Source: Sepiola atlantica (Eukaryota > Mollusca > Cephalopoda > Sepiida > Sepiolidae). Taken from it: DNA of 64,000 nucleotides. The notes below the pieces were generated by a model. That model saw only the letters and a program-made list of their open reading frames with translations. It was not told the DNA's origin and ran no database searches. Each line of letters opens with the position of its first letter. Position 1 is the stretch's first letter. The stretch is taken from contig OY744544.1 of assembly GCA_963556195.1 (NCBI GenBank), positions 47,102,984-47,166,983 on the forward strand. The letters are read 5' to 3'. Shown piece after piece: positions 10,607-21,611 of the stretch. The position numbers and the translations under genes are program-made.

Positions 10607-10810
10607 GCATTTTGCCTGAGATCAAGTGTATTATCTAGTCCTATCGTATAGGTCTAAAACTTACATTCTGTAATCAAAAATCAGACTATCATTCAATATC
10701 CTCTTTTTTCCGTAATTACATTAACAACTATCTCTTCTTTTGAGATCCCTCCTAGGCTTTTTCGCATTCTCCTGTTTCACTCCTAGCAGCGAATCCATAT
10801 GCTTTTGTTT
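10607..10810. other. Short spacer with decayed U2-like remnant
   Basis: A decayed further U2-like copy (TGAGATCAAGTGTATTATCT) is visible at about 10617. The remainder is anonymous. Confidence 0.4.
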
Positions 10811-10814
10811 GAAA

Positions 10815-11390
10815 CGCTCCCACGGGCAAATGCCGACACTCTCTCCTCAAGTTTTGCCTGAGGCGCTCAAACCTGCTAATGCTGACACTCTCCCTTCAGG
10901 TTTTGTCTGAGGTTAACCTACCGGCTAATGCCGACACTCTCCTCTCAAGTTTGGCCTGAGGCATTCGCACCGGCGAATAGCCACACTCTCTCTTCAAGTT
11001 GGCCTGATGAACACCCACCGGCTAATGCCGACAATCTCTCCTCAAGTTTGGCCTGAGGTGCACCCATCGGCTAATACCGACCCTCTCCTCTCAAGTTTGG
11101 CCTGAGGCGCTCACACCGGTGAATGCCGACACCCCCTTCAAGTTTGGCCTGAGACTCCCCTTACCGGCGAATGCCGACACTCTCCCTTAAAGTTTGGCCT
11201 GAAGTGCACCCACTGGCTAATGCCGACACTCTCCCCATAAGTTATTTTTTACTCTCAAAGGAATATTTTTAGTTAAAAAAAAAATGTTTACCGTCTACCC
11301 CGTTACCTCTGGACGTATCTTGACACTCTTCCCTTAAATTTGGCCCGAGGCGCGCCCACCGGCTTATGCCAACACTCTCCCCTCCCTCTC
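10815..11390. repeat. 49-bp minisatellite derived from the U2-family body
   Basis: About nine degenerate tandem copies between 10815 and 11240, spaced 48-50 bp by the landmark TGCCGACACTCTC, and one more at about 11330-11390 after an interruption that contains a single 69-bp-family unit. Each unit reads roughly TTTGGCCTGAGGCGC, CACCGGCGAATGCCGACAC, TCTCCCTTCAAG. The first half matches the internal core of the U2-headed repeat (GCCTGAGGCGCCCC ... ACCGGGGAATGCCG in the 45.6-kb copy), so the array looks like an amplified internal fragment of that family. Confidence 0.85.
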
Positions 11391-11494
11391 TCTGTTGCCT
11401 TGAGTGAAAGCTGTCTCTTCCCCACCCTTCCTCTTCTGTTGCCCAGAGCAACAGTATGACATATTTCTATTAAAAGTACCATCTCTGTCTGCGC

Positions 11495-11945
11495 CTTCTA
11501 TACACGTACGTATCTTAACCCTGGTGCGCATACTACATACGTATCTATCTCCGCCCTGGTGCACATAATATATACATACCTATCGCCGCACCAGTGTGCA
11601 TACTATATACGTACATATCCCGACCCGGTGCATATACTATATACGTACCTATCGCCGCACCAGTGTACATACTATATACGTACCTATCTCTGCCATGGTG
11701 CGTATACTATATATGTACCTATCTGGGCCCCATTGCGTATACTATATACATACCTTTATCTACCCGGATGTGCATACTATATATGTACCTATCGCCGCCC
11801 CGGTGCGCATACTATATACGTACCTATCGCCGCTCCGATCGCATACTATATACGTACCTATCTCTGCCCAGTGCGCAAATTACATATGTAGCTATCTCTG
11901 GTGCACATACTATATACGTACATATCTCCACCCCGGTGCGCATAC
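11495..11945. repeat. 35-bp minisatellite (TACTATATACGTACCTAT unit)
   Basis: About 12-13 copies of a 34-36 bp unit: TACTATATACGTACCTAT followed by CGCCGCCCCGGTGCGCA with variations. All three plus frames stay open for more than 100 codons and encode the same repeating TIYVPIAAP-type peptide in different phases, because the unit lacks stop codons and has length not divisible by three. That is a property of the repeat, not evidence of a gene. Confidence 0.92.
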
Positions 11946-12246
11946 ATAAGAACTCATATTAATGTGTCCCTGTCGTATCAAAGAACCAAAATTATGTTCG
12001 TTCATGTTGTGTTACTATCATAAAAAGAACTCATATTAATGCACCCCTGTCATATCAAAGAACCCATATGGTGTCTTTGTGCCCCTATTCATGAAGAAGA
12101 AGAAGAAATAGAAGAAGAAGAAGAAAAAGAAGAAGAAGAAAACATATTCCATAGAGGCGCAATACTGCACAAGCCCCCTAAAAACGTATTCCATAGGGGC
12201 GGTATACTGCACATGCCCTCGGTCGCATATTTTTGCTAGTTAGAAG
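11946..12246. repeat. Imperfect duplications and (GAA)n tract
   Basis: AGAACTCATATTAATG...CCCTGTC...TATCAAAGAACC occurs twice (about 11950 and 12027), then an (AAG)n microsatellite at 12092-12141, then a twofold repeat of CATATTCCATAGAGGCG/GTATTCCATAGGGGCGG (about 12143 and 12186). The short reading frame over this stretch is a by-product. Confidence 0.7.
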
Positions 12247-12500
12247 CAGAACATATACTACATCACCTCCACACCTCTCAAAAAGGAGGAGGTAATGCCT
12301 GGGAAGATGGTATCATGACAACAGAACAGATACTACACTACCTCTACACCTCTCAAAAAAGGAGGATGGAATGCCTGGGAGGATGGTATCATGACCATAG
12401 AATGGATACTACACTAACTACACACCTCTCAAAAGAGGAGCAGGTAATGCTTGGAAGGATTGTATCATGACAATAAAGCAGATACTACACCACCTTTACA
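12247..12500 (-). repeat. 76-bp tandem array containing antisense U2 heads
   Basis: Three and a half units with landmarks ACACCTCTCA at 12271, 12346 and 12422 (period 75-76 bp). Each unit holds CAGATACTACAC (antisense U2 head), CACCTCTCAAAAAAGGAGG and TGCCTGGGAGGATGGTATC. The same modules in the opposite orientation occur at 32040-32190. This is a second, shorter U2-headed sub-family, here tandemised. Confidence 0.82.
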
Positions 12501-12540
12501 CTTCGACAAATAATTGCCTGACGCGTCCAGATCTGGATGT

Positions 12541-13080
12541 ATCTCGATAAGGCGGTCTGTTTAAAATGACCAAAAAACACTGAAAACCAAAAAAAAATTG
12601 ACAAAAACCATAAAAAAAATTTTTTTAAGATTTATTTAAAAAAGACATCAAAATTGGCGCCAAAGAGCAAAAAAAAACATTGACAAAAAGAACAATAAAA
12701 ACATCAAAAAGGTATCAAAATAGCATGAAAATCTGTGTAAAATAGCAAAACAAAACATTGACAAAAAGCAAAAAAAACATCAAAAACCATCAAAATAGGT
12801 GCCAAAATTGCAAAAAAGGTGAAGAAACGTCAAACAAAACAAATGAAAAACAAATAAACCTTAAAAAAACATCAAAATTGTCACCAAACAGCCAAAAAAA
12901 GGAAAACCATGAAAAAACATTTAGAAAAACAAAAAACATAAAAATTGGCGTAAAAAACAAAAAATCAAAAAATATTGACAAAATCATGAGAAAACAAAAA
13001 AAAATAAAAACCAAAAAGCCCTCACAAAACATCAAAATATGCGAAAAAAAGAAAAACAAAATGACAAAAAACAGGATTTT
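12541..13080. repeat. A-rich low-complexity region (AAAAACATCAAAA)
   Basis: Degenerate repetition of AAAAACATCAAAATTGGC-like words. The long frames seen here on both strands (Lys/Asn-rich on plus, Phe-rich on minus) reflect base composition. Confidence 0.9.
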
Positions 13081-13087
13081 AAAAAAA

Positions 13088-13478
13088 TTTCATTTACCCC
13101 CCCCCCCCAATTTTTTTTCACCCCCGCCAACCCTCTTTAAAATATTTATCATTTGGAAAAAAAAAAATTTACACGCACCACCCTAAGAAAATTTCCTATC
13201 ATCCCCCCAATTTTTTTTACTCTCCCCCACTCAAAGAAATATTTTTAGTAAAAATAAATTAATTTAATTTCTCCTGCCCCCCCCCCCCCCAATTTTTTAC
13301 TCTCCCCCTATCCAAAGAAAGATTTTTAGTTAAAAAAATTCATTCCCCCCTCAAAAAATATGTTTTAACTCTCCCCCACCCAAAGAAATACTTTTAGTTA
13401 AAAAAAAAATCCACATCCCCCCCTAAAACATATTTTTACTCTCCCCTACCCAAAGAAATATTTTTAGTTAAAAAATTA
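13088..13478. repeat. About 69-bp C/T/A-rich minisatellite
   Basis: Units begin TCTCCCCCACCCAAAGAAAT at 13221, 13301, 13370 and 13439, then ATTTTTAGTTAAAAAAATT and a poly-C block. A lone unit also sits at about 11245-11285 inside the 49-bp array. Confidence 0.85.
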
Positions 13479-13499
13479 TATATATACATATATATATAT

Positions 13500-14500
13500 A
13501 TAGTGCAATTGTGTCCAATAGTTTTGGAGACTATAAGGGTCCATTATTTGTAGTAATAGCAGCACTAGTTGTAGAACTATTCATAAAAATTTCACAACAT
13601 GTTAATGGCGATTACTGTTAAACATGGCGTAATTTTGACAAATAGTTTTCGAGCCTATATGTCTTCAGTCTTTGTAGTAATAGCAGCACAAGTAGTAGCA
13701 CTATTCGTAAATGTTCTACTACACTCTGTTACAGATTCCACATGTTATTGGGGATTTATGTAAAAAATGGTGCACTTATGTTTAATAGTTTTGGAGCCTA
13801 TAAGTGTTCATTATTTGTAGTAATAGCAGTAACAGTAGTAGCACTATTCGTAAAAGTTCCTCCTGTAATCTCTGTTAAAGATCTGACATGCTAATGGTGA
13901 TTAATATCAAATATGGTGTAATTGTGTCAAAGAGTTTTGGAGCCTATAAGTGTTCATTATTTGTAGTGATATGAGGACAGTAGTAGCACTATTCGTAAAA
14001 GTTCTACCACACTATCTGTTACAGATTCGACATGCTAATGGTCATTAATGTTAAATATTGTGCAATTATGTCCAATAGTTTGGGAGCCTATAAGTGTTAA
14101 CAATTTCTAGTAATAGCAGCACACACAGTAGCATAATTCGTAAATGTTCTATCACACTCTCTTTTACGAATCCGACATGTTAATGCGGATAAATGTCAAA
14201 TATAGTGCAATTGTGTCCAGTAGTTTTGGAGCCTATAAGTGTTCATGATTTGTAGTAATAGCAGCAACAGTAGTAGCACAATTCGTAAAAGTTCTCCAAC
14301 ATTCTCTGTTAGAGATGCGACATATTAATGGGGATTAATGTCAAATAGGGTGCAATTGTGTCAAATAGTTTTGGAGCCTATAAGTGTTTATTATTTGTAG
14401 TAATAGCAACACCAGTAGTAGCATCATTTGTAAATGTTCTACCACACTCTCTGTTACAGATACGACATGATAATGGTGAATAATGAAGCAAGGGTGGTAG
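13500..14500. repeat. 145-bp satellite, 7 copies
   Basis: Seven diverged copies with landmark GTTTTGGAGCCTATAAGTG at 13521, 13645, 13788, 13934, 14078, 14223 and 14368 (spacing 143-146, first interval 124). Conserved words include GTAGTAATAGCAGCA, AGTAGTAGCACTATTCGTAA and TCTGTTACAGATTCGACATG. No open frame persists. Nucleosome-like unit length and divergence are what an older satellite shows. Confidence 0.92.
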
Positions 14501-14507
14501 TGGGAGA

Positions 14508-14560
14508 TGCACATGGTCTTCCCAAATCGTCACCCATCTAGTACTGGCCAAGATAAGCGT
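14508..14560 (-). repeat. 5S rRNA 3'-half fragment (pseudogene/5S-derived element)
   Basis: Read on the minus strand it contains CAGTACTAGATGGGTGACG, then TTTGGGAAGACCATGTGC. This aligns to animal 5S rRNA AGTACTTGGATGGGAGACC and CCTGGGAATACCGGGTGC with about 70 percent identity and one gap. It keeps the internal landmark order but is too diverged and truncated to be a gene. It sits at the end of the 145-bp array. Confidence 0.65.
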
Positions 14561-14592
14561 TTCTAGAAGAAGCAGAAGAAAAAGAAGAAGAA

Positions 14593-14815
14593 ATATTAGT
14601 GCAAACAATGGCGAAGCATATTTATTTCTTCCATTAACTTCACTGATTGAGACGTTAATTTATATGAATATAAATATTAGTGAAAACAATGGCAAAGAAT
14701 ACTTATTTATTGCTTTAACTTCACTGATTGAGACGTTATTTTATACAAATATAAATATTAGTGAAAACAAAGATGAAGCATAATTATTTATTGCTGTAAC
14801 TTTAATGATTAAGAC
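14593..14815. repeat. 81-bp tandem repeat, 2.7 copies
   Basis: ATATTAGTGAAAACAATGGC recurs at 14593, 14674 and 14755; each unit includes TTATTTATTGC and CACTGATTGAGACGTTA. Sandwiched between the 145-bp and GACGGACGTAGCTG arrays. Confidence 0.92.
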
Positions 14816-15675
14816 AGCGGACGTAGGTGGACAGATGGACGGACGCATTGACGGATGGACGTAGCTTGACAGACGGACATATGTAGCTGGATTGACGGAC
14901 AGACAGACGTAGCTGAACGGGCGTAGCTTGATTGACGGACGGATGGACGGACGGACGGATGGACGGACGCACGGACGTAGGTGGACAGATTGACAGACGG
15001 ACGTAGCTTGATTGACGGACATACGTAGCTAGACGGACAGACGGACAGACGTAGCTGGATTGAAAAACAGACATACGTAGCTAGACAGACAGGCGGATGG
15101 ACGGATAAATGTAGCTGAATGGATTTACAGACGGACGGACGTAGCTGGATGAACAGACGGACGGACGTAGCTGGAAGGACAGGCGTTGCTGGACGGACGG
15201 ATAGACGGACGGACGTAGCTAAACAGATTGACGGACGGACATACGTAGCTGGACGGACGGATTGACTGACGGACAGGCCCTCGACGTAGGTGGACAGAAG
15301 GACGCACGTAGGTGGACAGATGGACGAACGTAGGTGGACAGACGGACGGACGTAGGTAGACGGGTTGACGGACGGACGTAGTTGGACGGACAGGTGTATG
15401 TAGCTGGACGGACGGATGTAGGTGGACAGACAGATAGCGGACGGACGTGGCTGGATAGACGGGCGGACGTAGGTGGACAGATGGACAGACTAACGTAGCT
15501 GGATGAACGTAGGTGGACGGATTGACTGACGGACGTAGCTGGACAGACTGATGGACGGATGTAGCTGGACGGACTGACGGATGGACGTAGGTGAATAGAG
15601 GGCGGACGTAGATAGATGGATTGACGGACGGACGTAGCTGGACAGACAGATGGACGTAGCTTGACGAACGGACGG
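14816..15675. repeat. Degenerate GACGGACGTAGCTGGA minisatellite
   Basis: About 860 bp of shuffled words GACGGAC, GGATGGAC, GACGTAGCTGGA and GACGTAGGTGGACAGA with a basic 4-bp (GACG/GGAC) rhythm and a 16-40 bp super-unit. Minus-strand frames encoding Arg-Pro-Ser-Val-rich peptides are composition artefacts. Confidence 0.93.
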
Positions 15676-15690
15676 AAGTTTTATTGTATC

Positions 15691-15796
15691 GCACCTAGTC
15701 TTCCCAAATAGTCATTCATTTAGTACTTCCCAGGATACGCGTTGCTGAACCGCGATTTTACAGCACCTGGTCATCCTAAATCGTCAACCATTGACC
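15691..15796 (-). repeat. Two tandem 5S rRNA 3'-end fragments
   Basis: On the minus strand 15750-15691 reads CCTGGGAAGTACTAAATGA then TTTGGGAAGACTAGGTGCG, and 15796-15759 reads TCAATGGTTGACGATTTAGG then ATGACCAGGTGCTGTA. Both align to the 5S rRNA 3' half; the second ends with the exact 5S-like GGTGCTGTA. Together with 14508-14560 they bracket the 81-bp and GACG arrays, suggesting the arrays expanded inside or between 5S-derived units. Confidence 0.65.
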
Positions 15797-17016
15797 GATT
15801 ATAATGACAATAGAACGTTCTTACCATTGTATTGTCTTATTCCCGGACAACGCCAAATACAAGGAGGCTTCTTGAGCTATACTAAAATCACTCTTTCTTA
15901 TTCCCATCGTTTGAGGGCAATAGTCCGAAGAGAAACGCAAAAAAAAACAATAATAATGTGACGATGGCATAAAATAATATTCAAGCCTATAACTATGACC
16001 TCATGTACCTATCACTATGACGTCATGTGCACAAAATAACATTAAAAATCGTGATCACATTAAACGAAAAAATGGCTATGTGACCCCCCCCCCCCCCCAA
16101 ATGAATCTTTTAAACAAAATGTTGAATATTATTTTGCCGGGGTTATGCCGGTTAAAATAATACCTAATTTGGGGGTGTTTTTTGAGTATTTTAAAAAGTT
16201 TTTGCGTTACATACATACACACAGATTTTTGCCTTATATATATTGAGATGAGATGACACCGTGTGTGCGAGAAGTGTGAGAAGTATAGAGAAAGAGAGAG
16301 AAAGAGATAAGATGGCAAACAATTCCGCCATCTCAACATTTATGCTTTTCACACCGAAATGTTATAATGTCTACATTTGGTGCTTAATCGATTGTAATCC
16401 AAAGAATTAAACAAACACAATTCAGCAACACACATTTTTGAGTTTGCATCCGCCATCTAACTAACCGGCCTCAAATATTTTATCTCCATTTTTAACTTTC
16501 CGGGCATTTTTTTCTTGTTTGCATGTGAAAGTGGTTTCAGGTTGATTTCTAACTCTCTATTACTTTAATTGAATTATTTCTGAAATAAAAATGACAAAAT
16601 ATTAAACTGCAAAAAGAATTTCCTTGCAGTCAGTTTTATTTCAAGGATTACAATTTTTTAAATGACGCACATTTTCTTCGATTTTTTATTTTTACTCTTT
16701 GAACAAGTTTGTGCGTAAAAAATAACTTTAACAATGATAAACGAAATCAATTTTTAAATCGATACATTTCAACGCATTAAAATAGTAGTAGTTGTAATAT
16801 TAATACAATTTACCCATTTTATTTGTAAATGTTGATTTATAATTTGGCGTAATTAAAATATAATAAAATATTGTTTTCTTTTAAGTATTAGAAACCATTA
16901 TATAGGGTAGGTAATGATAGCAATCGTGTGTAATTCGAAAAGAACTGGAGGTTCCGGTTATCTCGAAACTTCTCTGCGAATATGATGAACATTTGATGAT
17001 TGTCTTTCTAAATGAA
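15797..17016. other. Anonymous AT-rich DNA
   Basis: A poly-C run at 16085-16098 and short GA-rich stretch near 16290 are the only features. No gene recognised. Confidence 0.45.
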
Positions 17017-17088
17017 TTAATTTTCATCTTTCTCACATAAACAGGTTAATAGAAATTAACCTGTTTATGTAATAAAGATGAAAATTAA
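17017..17088. repeat. 72-bp hairpin
   Basis: Inverted repeat with arms of about 34 bp: TTAATTTTCATCTTTCTCAC plus ATAAACAGGTTAAT on the left, mirrored on the right, loop AGAA. The inner 16 bp each side pair perfectly. No TIR-type flanking duplication identified. Confidence 0.9.
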
Positions 17089-17539
17089 CGCAACTTCAAT
17101 AATTAATGATAAGAACATATTTAATTTGTCAATTTTACAGATATTTGATAATCTGTTGATGGGTAAAATGCTAACCTCTCATTAACACCAATTTGTAAAG
17201 TTCGATGTTTGACGCCAGCAAATATATTTATTTACATGAATCGATACACAAATCATGATGAATCGTGTATACTAACTTTGTACATTGGTGATGTTTTCCT
17301 TAATATAATAGACAGGCAACGCCGGGTAGCCCAGAGAGTTCATATATGTTATCACGACATCTTCGTTATATATTCATTTTGAATGAGTATTTTAATTTAA
17401 AGTCAACAATTAGTTTGACAATAAAAAAAATATAACTTTATTTTATTTATTTTAATGTGCTTGTAATGGCGACTATTTATTATTCCTAACATGTGTGAGT
17501 TGGACAGCTGGAGACCATGGACGTCTGAATAGCGCCGGA
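17089..17539. other. Anonymous AT-rich DNA
   Basis: Nothing recognised; short frames only. Confidence 0.4.
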
Positions 17540-17632
17540 ATATTTGAATCATCATAATTTGAATCATCATAATTTGAATCATCATAATTTGAATCATCAT
17601 AATTGGAATCATCATAATTTGAATCATCATAA
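17540..17632. repeat. 15-bp tandem repeat (TTTGAATCATCATAA), 6 copies
   Basis: Six copies of a 15-mer, one with TTTG changed to TTGG. Because 15 is a multiple of three, a minus-strand frame encodes repeated NYDDS/MMIQI peptides; not a gene. It lies just upstream of the mariner relic. Confidence 0.95.
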
Positions 17633-17739
17633 TAATTCGTGCCCGATTTAAAAATCGAAAATCTTAGTTGCAGCTCAGTGCTGTTTGAATACGTCGAAGG
17701 CCGTGAAATGGGAGCTGGAGAATTGCGACGGGGATGTGG

Positions 17740-18570
17740 ATTCAATGGCTCACAGAAATGACCACAGGAAGCATTCTGACTGCGTCCGCACGATGAGAAG
17801 CTGCAGAAAGTGCGGCAAGATGCAGGCAAAACAATGCTGACCTTGACGCGATAGATGGCCGTGGTTGGGTGTTGACTGTGAGGAAAGCGCTGAACGACTA
17901 TCCTGACTACTCCTCATACAAGAGTCGCAAATGGCCAACTACTCACCACCAAGACCGGAGAGAACCGCCTTTCGAAAGTCAAGCAACTCATCAACAAGGT
18001 CAAACACCTAGTCGAACCGGTTCTTTCCATGATCAGTTGCACAACGCGAAAAATAACAGGTAGCTAGCCCACAGTTTGCAGAGTCCCGCGCGCTATGAAG
18101 AACAGTTTCCCTGAAAATGTTTTTTGGGTGTGTTTCCAGCAAAGGACACATCATGACATCACGCATCTTCGAAAAGAACTCTGACTCAATTCAGGTTGCT
18201 ATACTGAGTTGCAGTCCACTGTTGTTAAGCGCCGTGTGGAAAGGGTGACTGCGGGAAGGTCATACTTGTGGCAACAGGACTCAGCTACATGTCGCACCTC
18301 TTAAAAAATAGAAGTGGCTGTCTGAAAAATTCCATGATTTCACACATTCGAACATCTGGCCTCTAACTCGCCCGATTACAATCCCATGAACTATTATATC
18401 TGGAGGGCAGCTCAGAATGACACCAACCGTAACGCTTACACAGCCAAGGACGAGCTGATTAGCAACATTATACTGGTGTTCATACCTCTCTTGACACCTT
18501 GAAGATATTGGGCTCTAAGTTCGAGTCTCACCTCGAGGTTCTGTTTAAGGCCCAGGGTAGCTTTTTTTAG
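17740..18570 (+). pseudogene. mariner-type transposase, frameshifted
   Basis: The decayed coding region of a Tc1/mariner-superfamily DNA transposon can be followed across frames. N-terminal DNA-binding part: TVRKALNDYPDYSSYKSRK (about 17878) then LLTTKTGENRLSKVKQLIN (about 17938). Catalytic part: RAMKNSFPENVFWV (about 18090), SSKGHIMTSRIFEKN (about 18136), GRSYLWQQDSATCRTS (about 18253, second-Asp block), NSPDYNPMNYYIWRAAQN (about 18366, third-Asp block) and AKDELISNI (about 18442). C-terminus FESHLEVLFKAQGSFF stops at 18570. The first-Asp block is deleted/garbled around 18020. At least three frameshifts and several stops. Terminal inverted repeats were not located. Confidence 0.82.
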
Positions 18571-20404
18571 TGAGCTTTATTCGACAAAAAAATCTTTAAG
18601 AGGTGCACTTAGAGTGTTGAGAATACCTAAATTATTGGCCATGACATTTTTCTTTCCTTTGCAGAAAGTTCTAATTTGTCTAGCACACCCTTTATACGTT
18701 TTGATGTAAAACAATTATTTATTTTTTAGCTAAAAGACTTTAAAAAGGCTAATTTTATTAGCTAAAAGACTTTAAAAAGGCTAATTTTGATCAGACACAC
18801 GAACTGATTGCAAACCTCAATTAAATGTAACGCGTTTAAATTGAGAAATAAATTATTAAATGACTGACAAAGTAAATACTAGCATCTGGAAAATCCGTAA
18901 TACAAAACAGAATCGGACATTTTTTCAGCCCACCACAATAATACGACAGACTCGGAGAATAATTGAAAAATATGTTATCGTTGACCAATGTCAAATTCAA
19001 TGCTATTTCATTAAACTATTTCGTCTGGTATTTTTCTGATTTGACACAAGCGAACATTATTATTTTTTTCATTTTCTTTATTGAAATTTGATAAATGATT
19101 AAAAAACGGTACTTGTAGGTTAGCTATCGCCAATATTTATTAAATTATGAGTTGAATCAGAATTTAATGTTCCGATAGGTTCTAAATTAAAAGGTAAATC
19201 CGAATTTAGAGTCATCACCCAGATTTCGACATTCTTGATCATCATCCCGGTCTTAGAATAAGGGTTTTATGAAGGGCATGTTTTCGCCCAAATCAGAATC
19301 ATCAACGGGTAAATTAAAAACTGACAATGGATACTCCCCACGTACAAACTCCGTTTGATGGGAGATACATGAAGAAAAAGTAAATTACAGGGATACACTT
19401 TATGGTTTATAGGTATCGTCAAGATCGAATATTGGACGAGTGAATTTGATAACGAAGTTGTGAACTGTGGAGTAACGTCTCAGGTCCATTTCGTTCGAGA
19501 TAGAAGTATCATATATTGCAACCTTTCTACGCTTGATGCTCACAGATGAGGAAAAAATTTTCTGAAAACTAACTGCAGACTTAGCTCACACGTGTCTACA
19601 GATTACCTAGCTGATAGATATAATCGACCTCATACTTAACTATAAACTAGACCAGAAATATGCTGTGTCAATGAACACCACTTACAAACGAAATTCTTGT
19701 AAAACATTGTTAATATAACCTTGCTTTTTTTCTTTTATCCTTTCCCTTATATTCGCACTTATATCACCTGGGCTGTCATGAAACTCATTCAAAAAGATTC
19801 ATTGTATTCGTGTATTCCTTCTTCAACTCACAGACGGTCGTATTGCTTTCGGCCCGGTTTGTGTCTATACGAACGGATATAAAGGTGACTTCTAAACATA
19901 TTCTCATATTCAACAACTATCCACCGGCATAATTTCTACATTCCGGAAGCGACATCCTTTGCTCTTTCGGTCTTAATAAAAAATATCTTCACTGCTTATT
20001 TAGAGTTACACTGGAATAAAATGAGTGGCTAAAAAAGAGAATATTTTTTTTAAATTGTGTACATTTATTTTAAATGCAAATGTTAAAAAGAAAAATTCAA
20101 CATTTAGTCATTACAGTTTTAAATGTTATGCATAAATTCTTTCAAAATATTCAAGTAGAAAATCAAGAGGGAAATTACAAATATGATTTTTCTTCCATTT
20201 TTTATAAATATCTTCCCTAAGAGACTGACTGTTTTTTGGCAATTAGTTTCAGACGGAATTCTATGATAATCAAAAAAGACAACTTAAATCAGCACTAGAA
20301 ATACATGCAAGGCAAATGAAGTAGAATTAACATTACCTTTTCCAATCGTTGCTTTATATATTTTTGAACGTTGGCAAAAAATCTTTCCGGTGTAGTTAAT
20401 CGTT
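18571..20404. other. Anonymous AT-rich DNA with one local duplication
   Basis: A 32-bp unit (TTAGCTAAAAGACTTTAAAA plus AGGCTAATTTTA) is duplicated at about 18727-18790. Otherwise no gene or element recognised. Confidence 0.4.
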
Positions 20405-20454
20405 TTATGATACGTCGAAGAGTAGAAGATAAAAGACTTCAAGTGAGTTTAGAG

Positions 20455-20580
20455 GGTAATTGGTGCGGTGGCAGTAATTTAGGAATGTAGGCTCTGCGGG
20501 TTCGAACTGGGGCATAACGCCGCGAAAGCAATTAAAAAATATTTGGATTATTCGCACTACTATCCCCATTTTTGTTGTTA
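20455..20580 (+). other. Possible tRNA-derived SINE remnant
   Basis: TGGCAGTAATTTAGG (A-box-like) and GGGTTCGAACTGGGGC (B-box-like, about 20508) lie about 30 bp apart, as in a tRNA-type pol III promoter. No cloverleaf could be drawn and no other copy is in the window, so this is tentative. Confidence 0.25.
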
Positions 20581-21212
20581 TATTCACAATGTTTCGACTG
20601 ACGTAACATGCAAATTTTCTTGTTCATCTGTTCGAACTTGGAAACCTAATAATAGAACTTGGGAATCTTTATGTCGAATTTGTACGAAATTTGGAACTGA
20701 ATTAGAAACTGATTGTTCTCATTCTGTTAGCCATAACCGGATTGAAGTGCTAATTTTTCATGTCATTCTTACTTATGTGGTAAAGATTGAATATTCAACT
20801 TCCATAATGTCACTTAGAACTTATCGTTAACCTACGTCATGTAGACAAATTCTAATATGAATTTTTTAAATTTTAAAACTATTTTCTAGATGCGTAATAC
20901 AAATCAAAATTATCGTACTAAGGTCGCCATTCAATAAATTATATTTCGGCAGCTTCGTAACTCTTGCTTCCCTTATTTTGTCCTTTAGTCCTCACATTCC
21001 ATGAACGATATTTCTGACAAAGAAAAAAGAATTGTTGTTTTCTGTGTTAGGATCTATCAATCTAATTTATCGTTGGCTAGTTTTTGACCTTGAAGTAGTA
21101 TTTTTTTATGTTTATTTAGCTCCAAGTGGCTTACTGCCTTGTCCGGAGCGATTTCCATAGAATATACATTTTTTAAAAAAACAAGGATACAAAAAAGTAA
21201 CTGGTTTTAGCT
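20581..21212. other. Anonymous DNA
   Basis: A 95-codon frame crosses the first part without recognisable motifs; I do not call it a gene. Confidence 0.35.
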
Positions 21213-21284
<72 letters not shown>

Positions 21285-21315
21285 GTCGTCGTCGTCGTCG
21301 TCGTTGTTGTTGTTC

Positions 21316-21388
<73 letters not shown>
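21213..21388. repeat. Compound trinucleotide array (ATC)n(GTC)n(TTG)n(AAT)n
   Basis: About 24 ATC units pass into CGT, then TGT, then about 24 AAT units. Successive single-base changes of the motif inside one uninterrupted array show motif switching. All homopolymeric frames here are artefacts. Confidence 0.97.
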
Positions 21389-21611
21389 CACCGCAACAAA
21401 TACTGATTTTGATATTTTCATTAAACTCAATGAACTTCAGTTGGAGCATTGTTAGTTAAAATTAGCCTTTTTCTCGTTTTTTTTTTAAATTAATATTTAG
21501 CTTCAGTTTTTTTTTCGCTTGAGATAATAACATTACAGTGTTGTACTCTCAAATACCGGTTATCTGTGTTGTAAGGTGAAATAGTCACTCCATACAATAT
21601 TACGAAAATAA

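Noticed and set aside
12758..13186. Lys/Asn-rich 142-codon ORF
   Set aside because: A-rich low-complexity DNA; the opposite strand is equally open.
15125..15694. 189-codon minus-strand ORF rich in Arg-Pro-Ser-Val
   Set aside because: Translation of the GACGGACGTAGCTG minisatellite; no start context or domain.
15691..15796. Functional 5S rRNA gene
   Set aside because: Truncated 3' halves with about 30 percent divergence and no 5' half or terminator.
21173..21430. Poly-Ile/Thr/Met ORF
   Set aside because: Pure trinucleotide microsatellite translation.
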